From contig OZ231126.1 of assembly GCA_965153355.1 (NCBI GenBank), positions 98,766,001 to 98,830,000 of the forward strand: a DNA stretch of 64,000 bases, written 5' to 3'. This DNA comes from Flaccisagitta enflata. Taxonomy: Eukaryota; Chaetognatha; Sagittoidea; Aphragmophora. Positions 32,013 to 43,672 of the stretch are shown piece by piece; the first letter of the stretch is position 1, and every line of letters starts with the position of its first letter. The translations under genes were made by a program, and so were the position numbers. The notes under the pieces are model-generated. The model was not told the DNA's origin. It saw only the letters and a program-made list of their open reading frames with translations, and did no database searches.

Positions 32013-32190
32013 CAAGGCCGGATACACGGCTACCCCAGTCGCGTGCGAGTGGGCGGGGGCAGTATTTGAGTTACTAAAGCATTTGGGCAGGAGCAGTAAA
32101 GCCAAAGACCGCAAAAACATGAAAAAAGATAAAATGGGGACCGACCAATGGACGGACATAGCGGGATGTAGAGTCGCGTAGCACGCGACT
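32013..32190 (+). mobile_element. Palindrome-end family element with target duplication
   Basis: CAAGGCCGGATACACGGCTA, GTCGCGTGCGAGTGGGCGGG, GCATTTGGGCAGGAGCAGT, a short GACC tract and GAGTCGCGTAGCACGCGACT. AAAAAGA flanks both sides (32006-32012 and 32191-32197), a likely 7-bp target duplication, though the site is A-rich. Confidence 0.85.
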
Positions 32191-32292
32191 AAAAAGATTT
32201 AACATGACATACATTTATTGTACTAGCGAGGCGAAGATGTACACAAAAGAATTTTGCATATATCTACTACACAAGGGAATCCCTTTTTTTGT

Positions 32293-32352
32293 GCAGCGGC
32301 CCTGAAGGGGTCGATGACCTATGCTTTCACACATATGAGGAATTTTCTCTTT
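32293..32352 (+). repeat. Class B arm fragment
   Basis: GCAGCGGCCCTGAAGGGGTC and GATGACCTATGCTTTCACAC, ending AATTTTCTCTTTTTTGGG directly before a Class A arm. Confidence 0.8.
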
Positions 32353-32355
32353 TTT

Positions 32356-33075
32356 GGGCAGCGCCCCCGAAGGGGACGAAGTCCTGTAGAACACAGGGGG
32401 ACTTTCATTCGTCCGTTAGTTCGTCCGTCCGTTTGTCCCCCCCCATCAGGCTCCTAAGGCCTCAAATCTGGCCTCTGAGACCTCAAATCTGGCCTTTCAG
32501 ACCCTAAATCTGGCCTCCCAGGCCTCAAATACAGCTTCTCAGGCCTCAAATCCAGCCTCTCAGGCCTCAAATCAAGCCTCTCAGGCCTCAAATCAAGCCT
32601 CTCAGGCCTCAAAACCGGCCTCTTAGGCCTCAAACCTGGCCTCTCAGGCCTCAAATTAAGCTTCTTAGGCCTCAAATTCAAATCCTCAGGCCTCAAGCCT
32701 TGCCTCTCAGGCTTCAAACTAGGCCTCTCAGGCCTCAAATCAGCTATCTGAGCCTCAATTTATTGCTCTCAGGCTTCAAATCAGTCCTCTGACCTTTCAA
32801 GCCTAATCCAGCTCTCTTAAGCCTCAAGTAAGCCCTCCCATCTTCCAATTGGCAGCAGCCTTCTTAGACCTCAGTTTACACTCTAGAAGGCCTTCAGTCA
32901 GCCCTCTATCGCATCTCATCCACTTCTGCAGGCAGGACGAACGAAAGTCCCCCTGTGTTCTACAGGACTTCGTCCCCTTCGGGGCCGCTGCCCTGCTTCC
33001 CCTCACTCCAATTCACATTCACACAAAGCAGGGCAACGGGTATCGCTGACCACATATTGCCCTTGGGCGACCTGT
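32356..33075. mobile_element. Class A element, complete with outer arm
   Basis: Left arm GCAGCGCCCCCGAAGGGGAC, minisatellite 32445-32830 (CCTCTCAGGCCTCAAATC units, opposite strand to 25255-25640, with the same erosion at the distal end), right inner arm (CTACAGGACTTCGTCCCCTT then CGGGGCCGCTGCCC) and outer block to GCCCTTGGGCGACCTG. Confidence 0.85.
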
Positions 33076-33412
33076 TCTCCGTCCATCCGTCCCTCCCCCA
33101 GTCTTGAGGCCCAAATACCAGTCCCGAGACCCAAATCCCATTTTTGTGGCCCAAATCTTAGCCTCAAGGCCCAAATCCTAGCCTGGAAGCCAATATCCTA
33201 GTCTGGCGGCCCAAATTTCAGCCTTGGGTATTGGGGTATTCTGGTCTTTGGGTATTGGGACAGAGAAGAAGGAGAAAATTCCCCATATGTGTGAAAGCAT
33301 AGGTAATCAACCTTTTCAGGGCCACTGCCCTGCTTCCCCTTCAACTGCAAGCACAACCTACTAAAGCAGGGTACGGGTACCGCTGATCATCTAAGTCTCT
33401 AACGCTTTGCGA
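33076..33412. repeat. Class B core and right end
   Basis: GAGGCCCAAATCCTAGCCTC units (33100-33225), CCCCATATGTGTGAAAGCAT, and outer end GGGTACCGCTGATCATC then CTTTGCGAC. It abuts the stop codon of the exon at 33416. Confidence 0.75.
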
Positions 33413-33415
33413 CTT

Positions 33416-33657
33416 TTACTTTTTCCAGAAGCGGTATTTCTTGATGTAATTGTGGTTGTCGTAGGTCCATTGCTGCCAGTGGTCAGCGAGGCTGGGATAG
33501 GCATGACCATATTTGGTGGAAAAGCGAATATCAGCCAAGTCACGGACCATGTCATTCATGCGTATGAATGCCGCTTGCAGACGACATAGTCGCTGACGCC
33601 CGTCCGTCCAATAATTTGACGCCTTCCTTGATGCTTTCCTTGATGCCATTGCAGATT
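33416..33657 (-). CDS. Terminal exon of an unrecognised protein
   Basis: The acceptor CTCTATTTACCAATTTCAG precedes base 33657, again phase 1. It encodes SAMASRKASRKASNYWTDGR, QRLCRLQAAFIRMNDMVRDL, ADIRFSTKYGHAYPSLADHW and a Trp/Tyr/Lys-rich tail (YDNHNYIKKYRFWKK), ending at TAA 33416-33418. It looks like a normal soluble C terminus, but I cannot name the family. The stop lies next to a Class B end, so an insertion may have changed the last residues. Five partial copies of this exon and its acceptor lie upstream. Confidence 0.45.
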
Positions 33658-34205
33658 CTGAAATTGGTAAATAGAGTTTATAGAATTATGAATAACAGTC
33701 AAGTCTCAAACTCTGTTGTTCATTCAAATAAACGCGGCTTGCAGACAACAAAGTTGCTGATAGCCTTCCGTCCAATAATTTGACGCCTTCCCTTAGGCTT
33801 TCCTTGACTATTGCAGAATCTGAAACTGGTAAATAGAGTCAATAGAATTATGAATATCAGTCAAGTCTCGGACCATGTGGTTCATGCCGATAAACGCTGT
33901 TTGCAGACGACAAAGTCGCTGATGGCCTTCTGTCCAATAATTTGACACCTCCCTTGACGCACAATCTGAAACTGGTAAATATCAGTCATGTCTCACACTC
34001 TGTTGTTCATTCAAATAAACGCGGCTTGCAGACAACAAAGTCGCTGACGGCCTTCCGTCCAATAATTTCGCAGAATCTGAAATTGGTAAATAGAGTTTAT
34101 GGAATTATGAATATCAGTCAAGTCTCGGGCCATATTGTTCATGCGGATAAATGCCGCTAGCAAACGACAAAGTCGCCAATGGCGTTCTGTTCAATGATTT
34201 GAATG
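33658..34205 (-). pseudogene. Tandem decayed copies of the exon
   Basis: Four further units of about 110-160 bp repeat the acceptor (TTTACCAGTTTCAG) and the NYWT(D/E)G-RQRLCRLQAAFI segment. The copies carry stops, for example TGA in the codon after FI. All diverge from the intact exon after DL.DI. Confidence 0.65.
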
Positions 34206-34360
34206 ATTGGAATTGCAAATAGAATCACACCCTCAAACCCAAAAACACTCGAGATTTTCCACTTTTAATAACATTTTTAGAATACTATGGCACAACAGTG
34301 AAGAGTTCAAGAGTCAAGAATTCGTCGAGAATTTGTCCGCCTGGTTGTCAGCCCCTCTCT

Positions 34361-34469
<109 letters not shown>

Positions 34470-35520
34470 ATATGCTCAAGAACTGAAAAAGGTCGTCATC
34501 ACACTTGAAGTTGCATGGGAGTTAACTGCCGAAACAAATGACTGACAGATGGACGACCATCGGAGAGACTGACTAAAATGTAGCGCGTAGAGGTGCGTTA
34601 AAACACAAACATACAAACTTAGTCAAAGTTACGATATTTTATGGAGATTGTCATTGTCTCATCTCATGGTGCCGAAGATTGATGTCCCACGTAAAGCTCT
34701 TTAGTCCTAATTACAATTTTGTTGTTCAATTCTCATGAATTTGTTTTCACTTTATCCGCCTGTTTACTCACCAAAGATGCGATATAACCGAATAAAAAAG
34801 GGGCCAAAACTTACTTCTTATATTGTAATATCGCGTTTCAAAAGGTAGTTGACACTTTCGCTGGCTGGTGTGTCTGCTGGCTGGTTTGTCTGGAACCACA
34901 CTGTTGTCTGAGACCACACTGTTTTTACTACACTGTTGTCTGTTGTCCCTGTGAAATCTGCTGTTGATGATCTTTTTGAGGAGAAATGAAGCAAGAAGGG
35001 AATTTTGAAAAGGGATTTTAATAGGTTGACAGAATTGGGCTGCGTTTAAAGTAAGGTCAAAAGACCAATGTCGCGTATACAGTGGAGAACCGCTAGAGCA
35101 CAACCGCTAATGAGGCATGCCCGCCCTTAAGGCTTACACCCTAACGTCTCATAGGAGATTTTGGCCATAAGATGGGGTTTGCGCTTTGACGTTGATATTT
35201 CGACCTGAAGGTTTGCTTTTGGGCTTGGATGGAGGCCTGGGATTGAGGCCTTGAAGTTGGGATTTGGGTATTGGAAGTCATGCAATATACTGGTAGCGTC
35301 CTAGAAAATTCAAGAAACAATGTGATTGACCTACCAACAGATCAACCGACAAACACAAAATGACTTAAAGAAACACGCGCACCCAATAAATCAGTACATT
35401 CTGATTTCTTCATTCTTGATCTCACCCTAGTTTCAAGATTGATGTATTCTCGATTTGAATGTCTTCAGGCTCATTCGCGCAAATCACTCAAAAACAGGTT
35501 ACTTGACTTGGAATATTAAC
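34470..35520. other. Unassigned interval
   Basis: A short CTGGCTGGT/GTCTG tandem patch near 34855-34945 and Class B-like GGGATTTGGG units near 35225-35270. No supported gene. Confidence 0.4.
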
Positions 35521-35522
<2 letters not shown>

Positions 35523-35580
<58 letters not shown>

Positions 35581-35585
35581 TGTGA

Positions 35586-35646
<61 letters not shown>

Positions 35647-35727
35647 CTTCTTCTTCTTCTTCTTCTTCTTCTTCTTCTTCTTCTTCTTCTTCTTCTTCTT
35701 CTTCTTCTTCTTCTTCTTCTTCTTTTT
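35523..35727 (+). repeat. (TG)n followed by (TTC)n
   Basis: About 120 bp of TG with GAGTGTGAGTGTGCG interruptions, then about 80 bp of pure TTC. Confidence 0.95.
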
Positions 35728-35736
35728 CTCCTTTTT

Positions 35737-35962
35737 AGTTGCGGACACGCAACTCTGTAAGAGCCTTTGTCCGTCCGTCCATCCGTCCGTCCATCCGTCC
35801 GTCCGTCCGTCCGTCCGTCCATCCGTCCGTCCGTCCGTCCGTCCGTCCGTCCGTCCGTCCGTCCGTCCGTCCGTCGGTGTGCACGAGTCGAACAGTGTGA
35901 AACCGCGTATTTCCGCCCCTGCCCACCCGTCCGCAATTGGTATGGCCGTGTATCCGGCCTTG
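35737..35962 (-). mobile_element. Palindrome-end family element (GTTGCG subtype) in a TTC array
   Basis: AGTTGCGGACACGCAACT, about 105 bp of (CCGT)n, CGAACAGTGTGAAACCGCGT, CCCACCCGTCCGCAATTGG, ending GGCCTTG. TTC-rich microsatellite resumes on the far side (35985-36175). Confidence 0.85.
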
Positions 35963-35984
35963 TTGTTTCTCTTTTATTCATACC

Positions 35985-36175
35985 TGTTTTTGTTTTTCTT
36001 CTTCTTTTTCTTCTTCTTCTTCTCCTTCTTCGTCTCTCTTCTTCTTCTTCTCCTTCTTTTGCTTTTTCTTGATCTTGTTCTCGTTCTTGTTCTTTTTCTT
36101 TTTCTTCTTGTTCTTTTTCTTCTTCTTCTTTTTCTTCTTCTTCCTCTTCTTCTGCTTCTTCTTCTTCTTCTGTTA
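35985..36175 (+). repeat. CTT/CTTTTT-rich tract
   Basis: Imperfect TTC/TTTTTC repeats, probably one array with 35646-35727 before the element inserted. Confidence 0.8.
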
Positions 36176-36239
36176 AGGAGGAGGAAGAGAAGGAGTGGGG
36201 GAGGAAGAGGATGATGTAAATCGACTAGTTTTCGTCTGT

Positions 36240-36680
36240 TAAGATCGTCAGGTTGTTTGAGGAAGAGTCTGAGGAAGAGTCTGAGGAAGAGTCTGAGGAG
36301 GACTATGATATCAGACTTGAAGACAAGTTCTCTTCTTTTAGAATAGTCGTATCATCTTTGTTGAGGGATGGAGGTAAGTGAGAGGGGGACGTAGTCAGTA
36401 GACAAGTTTTCTCCCGTTTATACCGCCAATTTATCTTTGTGGGGGAGGGGGGAGGAGTCAGAGGAGGAAAAAGTCAGCGACAAGATTTCATCAGTTTGAA
36501 CCGCCATATAATCTCTGTGGGGGGGGGGGGAAAGGCGGTCAGGGAGGAATCAAGTCAGCAGACGAGTTTTCAGCTGTTAGAATCGCCACTTTGTTTTTTT
36601 GTTGGGGGGGGGGGGGGGAAGAGGGTAAGAGGAGGATCCGTCTGAGGTGTCAATTAGAACCGCCTCGTTGTCTTTTTTTG
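36240..36680 (+). repeat. G-rich tandem repeat, about 80-bp unit
   Basis: Copies contain AGACAAGTTTTCTCCCGTTT, an ACCGCCA block, then TCTTTGTGGGGGAGGGGGGA or purer G runs (36516-36530, 36604-36618), then AGGAGGA. Several G runs per strand could form G-quadruplexes. A GAGGAAGAGTCT triplet repeat starts it at 36257. Confidence 0.75.
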
Positions 36681-36785
36681 CATAATCTGTAGACGGGTGT
36701 CGATCATCTCTGGACTTTTTCTTTTAACGGGTTTTGTGGACAAAAATGTCGATAAATGTCTACCGTCTACAAGAGTCAGAGAGAG

Positions 36786-36787
<2 letters not shown>

Positions 36788-36828
<41 letters not shown>

Positions 36829-36838
36829 AAAAAAGAGA
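36788..36838 (+). repeat. (GA)n microsatellite
   Basis: About 35 bp GA followed by an A run. Confidence 0.9.
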
Positions 36839-36839
36839 G

Positions 36840-37520
36840 GCCCTTATGGTAGAGACCGGACACGTAACTGTTCTGATCACTGAGATTTATCGTTGAAAAA
36901 TGTCTAATTTGCGCGTAAAAATGAGTTTGATATACATAAGATAATTTGGTGGAAACTTAGTTAAAAGCTTGATGTATGTTTACATAGGCAGATATATGTC
37001 AAAACACACCTGAGACGTTCAAGCAACATTGAAAAAAACGAGAAAAAACAAGAAATGCAATCCGGAGAAAATGCTGAAAAAACTTTTAACTTAAAATGAA
37101 CAGGAGGGAGTCTCAAAGTTCTTCCTTACACGCGATTCACACATATGTAATAGAGTACACTACATACTGTCGAAAACTGTTTTCAAAAAATATTTTCTCC
37201 GATGCGAACCCTAAGTCTGCATCGCATCTTTCCATAGCATATTTAAATGAAATCTACTGAGCAAGACAACTTCGGTTGAAGGAAGAAAGCGGAAATGAAC
37301 GAACATTTTTAACCAATTTCTTTTAAGTTATTATTGTCTGGTTTGTATAAAAATTGTTCCCGGTCGATATTTTATTGAAGAGATACTTTTGAAAATACCT
37401 TATCAAGCTCACTTCATCAATATTTTCCAAAAAAATGATGTAGAAATTTTGGGTATCCCCTTGCTACTTATGGTCTTTTTTGTCTCTCTTGTCTGTTTTT
37501 TACGTTTTACATTTTTTTTT
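36840..37520. other. Unassigned interval
   Basis: AT-rich unique sequence. No gene. Confidence 0.4.
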
Positions 37521-37539
37521 CATCGTGGTCATTGTGGTT

Positions 37540-38075
37540 TCGCTCCTTCGGCCATCCTCTCTCATAATCTTCCCCATAGGTTGCCTAAGACCCTTACCCT
37601 TACCCTGTCCTCTCCATCTGCCTTCATGCTCCCTCATAACACCTCTTTCTCCTACGTACTCATGCCCACTACTCCCTCTCCTCGCCGTCCCATGCCATCT
37701 CGACCTCTCTCTGGCCACTGCCCCAAAGTTCCCCCGTGACACCCTCTCCTCTCCTCTTATCCTCCTGCCCCTTCGGCCTACGTCTGCCTCTCCTATTCTT
37801 ATCTTGTTTGTTCATTCTTTTGTTCGCTCTTCTTTTCTTTCTTTTGTTCTTTCTTGCTCTCTAACCTTCATTCTTTCTTGCTTTCTTTTCTTCATGCTTT
37901 TTTTTTTTTTTTGTTCTTTTTTGTCTTCCTCCCCTTTCCTTTCTTTTTCTTGTTTTTTTTTCTTTTCTGTTTTCTCTTTTGTTCCTAGCACTTCATTTCT
38001 CTTTCTTTTCTTTCCAAGAGTTTCCGATAAGCCTCATGCTTATCCGGAGAGCAGCGTTCCCCCCTCCCCCTAATC
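37540..38075 (+). repeat. Pyrimidine-rich low-complexity region
   Basis: C/T-biased (CCTCTCCTC, CTTTCTTTTG). Long open frames of Ser/Phe/Leu/Pro are compositional. Confidence 0.7.
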
Positions 38076-38239
38076 TGTAATGCAGATGTTTTGCGCACAA
38101 TTCAATACACGCAGAGACACAGTCCAGATGCATCGTTGCCCGATCAAGCTCGTTTCTCCATAAACTGTTACCCCCCTCTTTTTCTTAAAGTAGCATGAAA
38201 GATCAGATGAGAAGGAAGAGAGAAGAAAATGATAAGAAA

Positions 38240-38700
<461 letters not shown>

Positions 38701-38884
38701 CCTTCCTACTGCCATTGACGTCTCCATTCATTTCGGGCGTCAGTGAAGATTCAACCAGATTCCTTTTTCTTGACTCCATCTCATCGCAGACAACTTCCGA
38801 TCTCTTAAAAAGGGCTTTATATTGTTTCATAATAAATATATTGAACGGATCGAAAACAAATGTTTAGATATAAGAATTTATTGG

Positions 38885-38916
38885 AAAAAAGTCGAATTAT
38901 GTAATTCGACTTTTTT
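38885..38916. repeat. 32-bp near-perfect palindrome
   Basis: AAAAAAGTCGAATTA, then TG, then its exact reverse complement. Confidence 0.9.
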
Positions 38917-39229
38917 GAAACGTAGGGTAGAAATTAAGTTTTCCCATTTTGCTTTGAGGTAATTTTAGAAAGTTGTGCCATTTTCCGGGCGGGAGTATAC
39001 ATTTTTTGATATTCACAGCTAAGAAAGAGCTAATTTTTCTCTTTCAAATGGCGCCAACCAGAAGTCTCTACGACCATTAATTTTGGCGTTATGAATTTTT
39101 CAATCTTTTTTCATTTTTTCGCATTTTTTCATTGATCCCAATATTTTGCCTTTTGTAACAATAAGGAAGAGTAAAGATGTTATGCAAATTTATTCCTACT
39201 TCTATGACGCTAGCTTTGATATTTTCATC

Positions 39230-39410
<181 letters not shown>

Positions 39411-39419
39411 TCAAAAAAT

Positions 39420-40424
39420 AGATAGTGGGTCACACCCTCCCCCTAAAATATCTATTATTTCTCAAAAATATTTTAACATGTTTTTTAAGATAGGAACTTA
39501 TGATGCATTTAGTAACAAGTACCGCGCATTGCATCAGCCCAATGTCAGAACCTAAAATGATCAAATTGACAATGCGAACGCTTGCGATTGTTTTCAACTC
39601 GAGCGTGACGGACCAACTGTCTGACCGACCAACGGACAAAGCTTATAATAGAGATACATGGACGCATCTAAAAAGTATATGCCTAAGGAATTTTGATAGT
39701 GCTTCAAAAGACCATATTTTAGGTATGTATGTATGGAAGCTTACACTATATAAGTGTCCATATTATTTCCAGATTTTTTTCAATTTCTGTTTCCTTTTGA
39801 TTAATTGTATGAGTTTTATGTAGGATGAATTGTTGCACATGTCACACAAAGGAAGACTGATGCATAGAGATAAAAAGAGAGATTGAATAACAAAAACAGA
39901 CAAGCAATTGAATTGACCAGACATCATGAGATGCACACACAGCAGAACATGCACTGAAAAAAAAGGACTCCCATTTACGAATTTTTTCCGGTCGGCGATT
40001 AGCCGCCTTTATTGGTAATATTTCAAACAAATAACATCAGCCTTCTTCAAAGGAGAAGGAAAATTGCAAATGAGAATCAGAGAAAAAGAGAGAGATAGAG
40101 AGATAGATATAAGAAAAGTGGATGAAGCCAGAATGAGACAATGGGAAAAAAAGAAAAAGAGATAGAGATACTAGATGGAGAGACTAGATAAAATATTAAT
40201 TCAATAGTGAATAATAGGTGTTAATATTTTTTCATGTAATTAAGATATCTTCCATAATAGATCAAAGTGACATTCTTAGTTGAATTAGGTAAATCTTTCT
40301 ATTTGTATTCTTTTAACTTGTTTATTTTGGTTGAGAGTTCGAAGTTTTCTCTAATGATCAACGTTGATTGCAGATGTCAAACGCAAACAGTGCGACCGCC
40401 ACTATAACGTATCCAAGAGTTTTT
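39420..40424. other. Unassigned interval
   Basis: A weak palindrome-end remnant near 39600-39680 (GACCGACCAACGGACAAAGC, then GGACGCATCTAAAAAG) and GAGATAGA-rich sequence 40085-40190. No gene. Confidence 0.45.
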
Positions 40425-42057
40425 AGTCGCGTGCACGCGACTCTATAACCCGCTCTGTCGGTCTGTCCGTCGGTCGGTCGGTCCGTCGGTCCGTCCGTCC
40501 GTCCGTCCGTCCGTCCGTAACACTTTGCTTTTTTTTGTTGTTTTACGTCATTTTAGGGTATTTTACATCATTCTAAGTCATTTTAAGTCATTCTAAGTCA
40601 TTTCCAGTCATTTTCAGTTAATTTTAGTCACTTAAGTCATTTTGTCATTTTTTGTCATTTTTGTCATTTTATATTATTATAAGTCATTTTAAGTCATTCT
40701 TAGTCATTCTAAGTTATTCTAAGTCATTCTAAGTCATTACAAGTCATTCTAAGTCATTACAAGTCATTCTAAGTCATTCTAAGTCACTCTAAGTTATTTT
40801 TTGGCTTTTGTAGTTTTTAGTAACACTTTGCTTTTTTGCATCGTTTTTGGTCAATTTTGGTCGTCTGGAGTCATTTTGAGTCATTTTTTCGTTGTTTTTG
40901 GTCATTTTTGGTTGCGTTTAGTTATTTTTGGTTGCTTTTAGTCATTTTTGGTCATTTTTGATCATTCATGTCAATTTGTACATTTAAACCATTTGTGTCC
41001 TTTTTGGGCATTAAAAATAGTTTTAAGTCATTTTAAGTCATTTTGGAACATTTCAGGTCATTTTTGGTCATTTAACATGTTTTTTTGGTTTTTGTTTTTG
41101 GTTTTTTTTGGTTTTTTTTTGTTTTTTTGTTTTTTGATTTTTTGTTTTTGGGTTTTTGGTTTTTTTGGGCATTAAAAATAGTTTTAAGTCATTTTAAGTC
41201 ATTTTGGAACATTTCAGGTCATTTTTGGTCATTTAACATGGTTTTTTTTGGTTTTGTTTTTTTTTTTTGGTTTTGGTTTTTGTTTTTTTTAATTTTTGTT
41301 TTTTTTTGGTCATTTATGTTTTTGGTATGTTATGGTCATTTATGTTTTTGGTATGTTTTTGTCATATATGTCATGTCAAGTCTGCTGGTTTCAAGTTGGC
41401 TGATTAAGGTCTCTGGTTTAAGTCTGCTGGTCAAGTCTGCTGGTTTAAGTCTGCTGGTTTAAGTTGGCTGGTTTAAGTTGGCTGGTTTAAGTTGGCTGGT
41501 TTAAGTCTGCTGGTTTAAGTCTGCTGGTTTAAGTCTGCTGGTTTAAGTCTGCTGGTTTAAGTCTGCTGGTTTAAGTCTGCTGGTTTAAGTCTGCTGGTTT
41601 AAGTCTGCTGGTTTGAGTCTGCTGGTTTGAGTCTGCTGGTTTGAGTCTGCTGGTTTGAGTCTGCTGGTTGAAGTATGCTGGTTTAAGTATGCTGGTTTAA
41701 GTATGCTGGTTTAAGTCTGCTGGTTTGGGTCTGGTTTGAGTCTGGTTTGAGTCTGGTTTGAGTCTGGTTCATGTCTGGTTTAAGTCTGGTTAAAGTCTGG
41801 TTTATGTCTGGTTTATGTCTGGTTTATGTCTGGTTTATGTCTGGTTTATGTCTGGTTTTGGTCTGGTTTACATCTGGTTTTGGTCTGGTTTAGGTCTGGT
41901 TTAATTCTGGTTTGAGTCTGGTTTGAGTCTGGTTTTAGTCTGGTTTGAGTCTGGTTTGGGTCTGGTTTAAGTCTGATTTTCGATAAAAAGATAGAATAAG
42001 GAGTCAGGTCAGTTCAGTTATTTTTGTCCTGCACGCGACTTATAAGTGTTGGCCTTG
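40425..42057 (-). mobile_element. Longest palindrome-end element, 1.6 kb
   Basis: AGTCGCGTGCACGCGACT, (CCGT/CGGT)n, CACTTTGCTTTTTTTTG, TTCTAAGTCATT core (40550-40800), a second ACACTTTGCTTTTTTGC start at about 40823 with a TTTTTGGTCAT core, a duplicated 140-bp block (GGGCATTAAAAATAGTTTTA at 41007 and 41167), then about 330 bp of GTTTAAGTCTGCTG units, about 270 bp of GTCTGGTTTA units, AGGAGTCAGGTCAGTTCAGT and GTGTTGGCCTTG. It looks like two element starts fused or an internal duplication. Confidence 0.85.
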
Positions 42058-42392
42058 TTAGTCAAGAAGCTCCCGGCTTTATAACTGGAAAAAAAGACAA
42101 CCAACTCTTGTTTATTTTCTAGTAAAACGTTCTGTCTATCAATGTTCTAATATTGTGACAAACAACACTAAATGTGCAGTAATTCTTTTTTCATTGTATC
42201 ACACATTTTGGCTTTCACTACTAACAGAAACGCTGTAATTCAGTAACCCTTTCCAAGTTAATTCTCAATGAGAATTTTTCATTAATGGATGAGTTTGCTT
42301 TCCAAGGTCACAGCATAGGTTCAATTCTACAGTGCCATGGAAGCAAAGACAACCTAGACTGGAGGATAGACTATTTGTTTCTTAATTTTTTT

Positions 42393-42589
42393 AGTCGCGT
42401 GCTACGCGACTCTACACCCCGTTTTGTCGGTCCGTTGGTCCGTCCGTCCGTCCGTCCGTTGGTCACACTTTACTTTTTTTGGGTTTTTGCGGTTTTTGGC
42501 CTCACTGCTCCTGCCCAAATGATCTGGTGACCTCAATTACAGCCCCTGCCCACCCGCACGCGACTGGGGTAGCCGTGTATCCTGCCTTG
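42393..42589 (-). mobile_element. Palindrome-end family element
   Basis: AGTCGCGTGCTACGCGACT, (CCGT)n, TTTTGGCCTCACTGCTCCTG, CCCGCACGCGACTGGGGTAG, ending TGCCTTG. Confidence 0.85.
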
Positions 42590-43059
42590 TTTAATATCTG
42601 TCCAGAATTGACTCACTGCAATTTTATTCCATCAATTCATGATAATCGTTCATAACTTTTGTTTTTGTCTTTTGCGATCTGTTTTAACTGGATGTAGTTC
42701 TAGTGGGGTTGGTGGTGTGGCCGCGGGTGAGGTTTACGGCACATTCCACTTTTTACTGCGCTGAAATCTTCGTAAAATTGACAAATTTTCAACTTTGTTT
42801 CTTTCCCTAAATTGTTCTCTTCCTCTTTTCATGCATTGACTCCGGAAACCCAAACAACAGGTAAGTTGAAAATTCATCTTATGTTCATCTCTTTTTTAAA
42901 CTCGATAGAAGAAAAAAATTGAGAAAGAAAAGCAAATATAAGCGCTTAGTGGGAGCTCAATAAGAGCTCCTATTTTAAATTCACTATTAAATGAAACATG
43001 GTTGTTATAAAAACGTTCCAGTTGTCCTCATAAGTGTCGTTTGCATCTTAGTATTTGAA

Positions 43060-43104
<45 letters not shown>

Positions 43105-43286
43105 AACAAGAAAAAAAAAACAAAAAACAAAAACGGTAGAATGAGACCAATCTCCCACTCAATCTCTCGGTAAGAATTTTGACCTTTTTGAGAGGGACTA
43201 ACAAGAATTCTACCAGCACCAGACACACAGGGCAAAATTCTTTTCTTTTTTTTTTTTTTTTTTGGTTGTCCTTTTTTGTATTTCAG
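42590..43286 (+). other. Interval with orphan splice-donor-like sites
   Basis: CAACAG|GTAAGTTG near 42861 and CTCTCG|GTAAGAAT near 43170 match donor consensus, and a (GA)n tract lies at 43062-43100. They could belong to upstream exons of the fragment at 43287, but no exon is defined. Confidence 0.3.
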
Positions 43287-43543
43287 TATTTGTCCTTTCA
43301 TTGCTTCATTGCGTCATTGCATCTTTTGCAAAAGAAGAAAGTGCACAATTGCGCAGTTCGTTCGTAAACTCTATTTCGGATTGGAAGTATTGTAAGTGCC
43401 TACGGCACCACTTTAGGTATTGCAAGTGTTGTCATAGACACTTGACTTTGAACGCCGATGAAATAAGAGAATTTTGGTCGATATTCAAACAGTTTTCAGA
43501 GGTTCCATTTTGTCATGGAACTGGACTTTTTGCTCTACCATGA
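43287..43543 (+). CDS. Possible Cys-rich terminal exon
   Basis: A strong acceptor (19-bp T run, TTGTCC, TTTTTTGTATTTCAG) precedes base 43287. In phase 1 the frame gives FVLSLLHCVIASFAKEESAQ, resembling the end of a signal peptide, then SISDWKYCKCLRHHFRYCKC and CHRHLTLNADEIREFWSIFK, ending at TGA. The Cys/His pattern and hydrophobic lead suggest a small secreted protein. A GTATTG.AAGTG segment is internally duplicated. No family recognised and no start codon identified. Confidence 0.3.
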
Positions 43544-43625
43544 AAATTCACTGGCTGCTGGGAAATACAAGTCAATTGTCTATTTGCTTTGTCATTTAAC
43601 TCGGGGGGAAAAGCGTGAAGAGTAG

Positions 43626-43672
43626 CATTTAAGCATTTAAGCATTTAAGCATTTAAGCAATTAAGCACTTAA
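43626..43672 (+). repeat. (GCATTTAA)n short array
   Basis: Six copies of an 8-bp unit, the last two varied. Confidence 0.85.
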
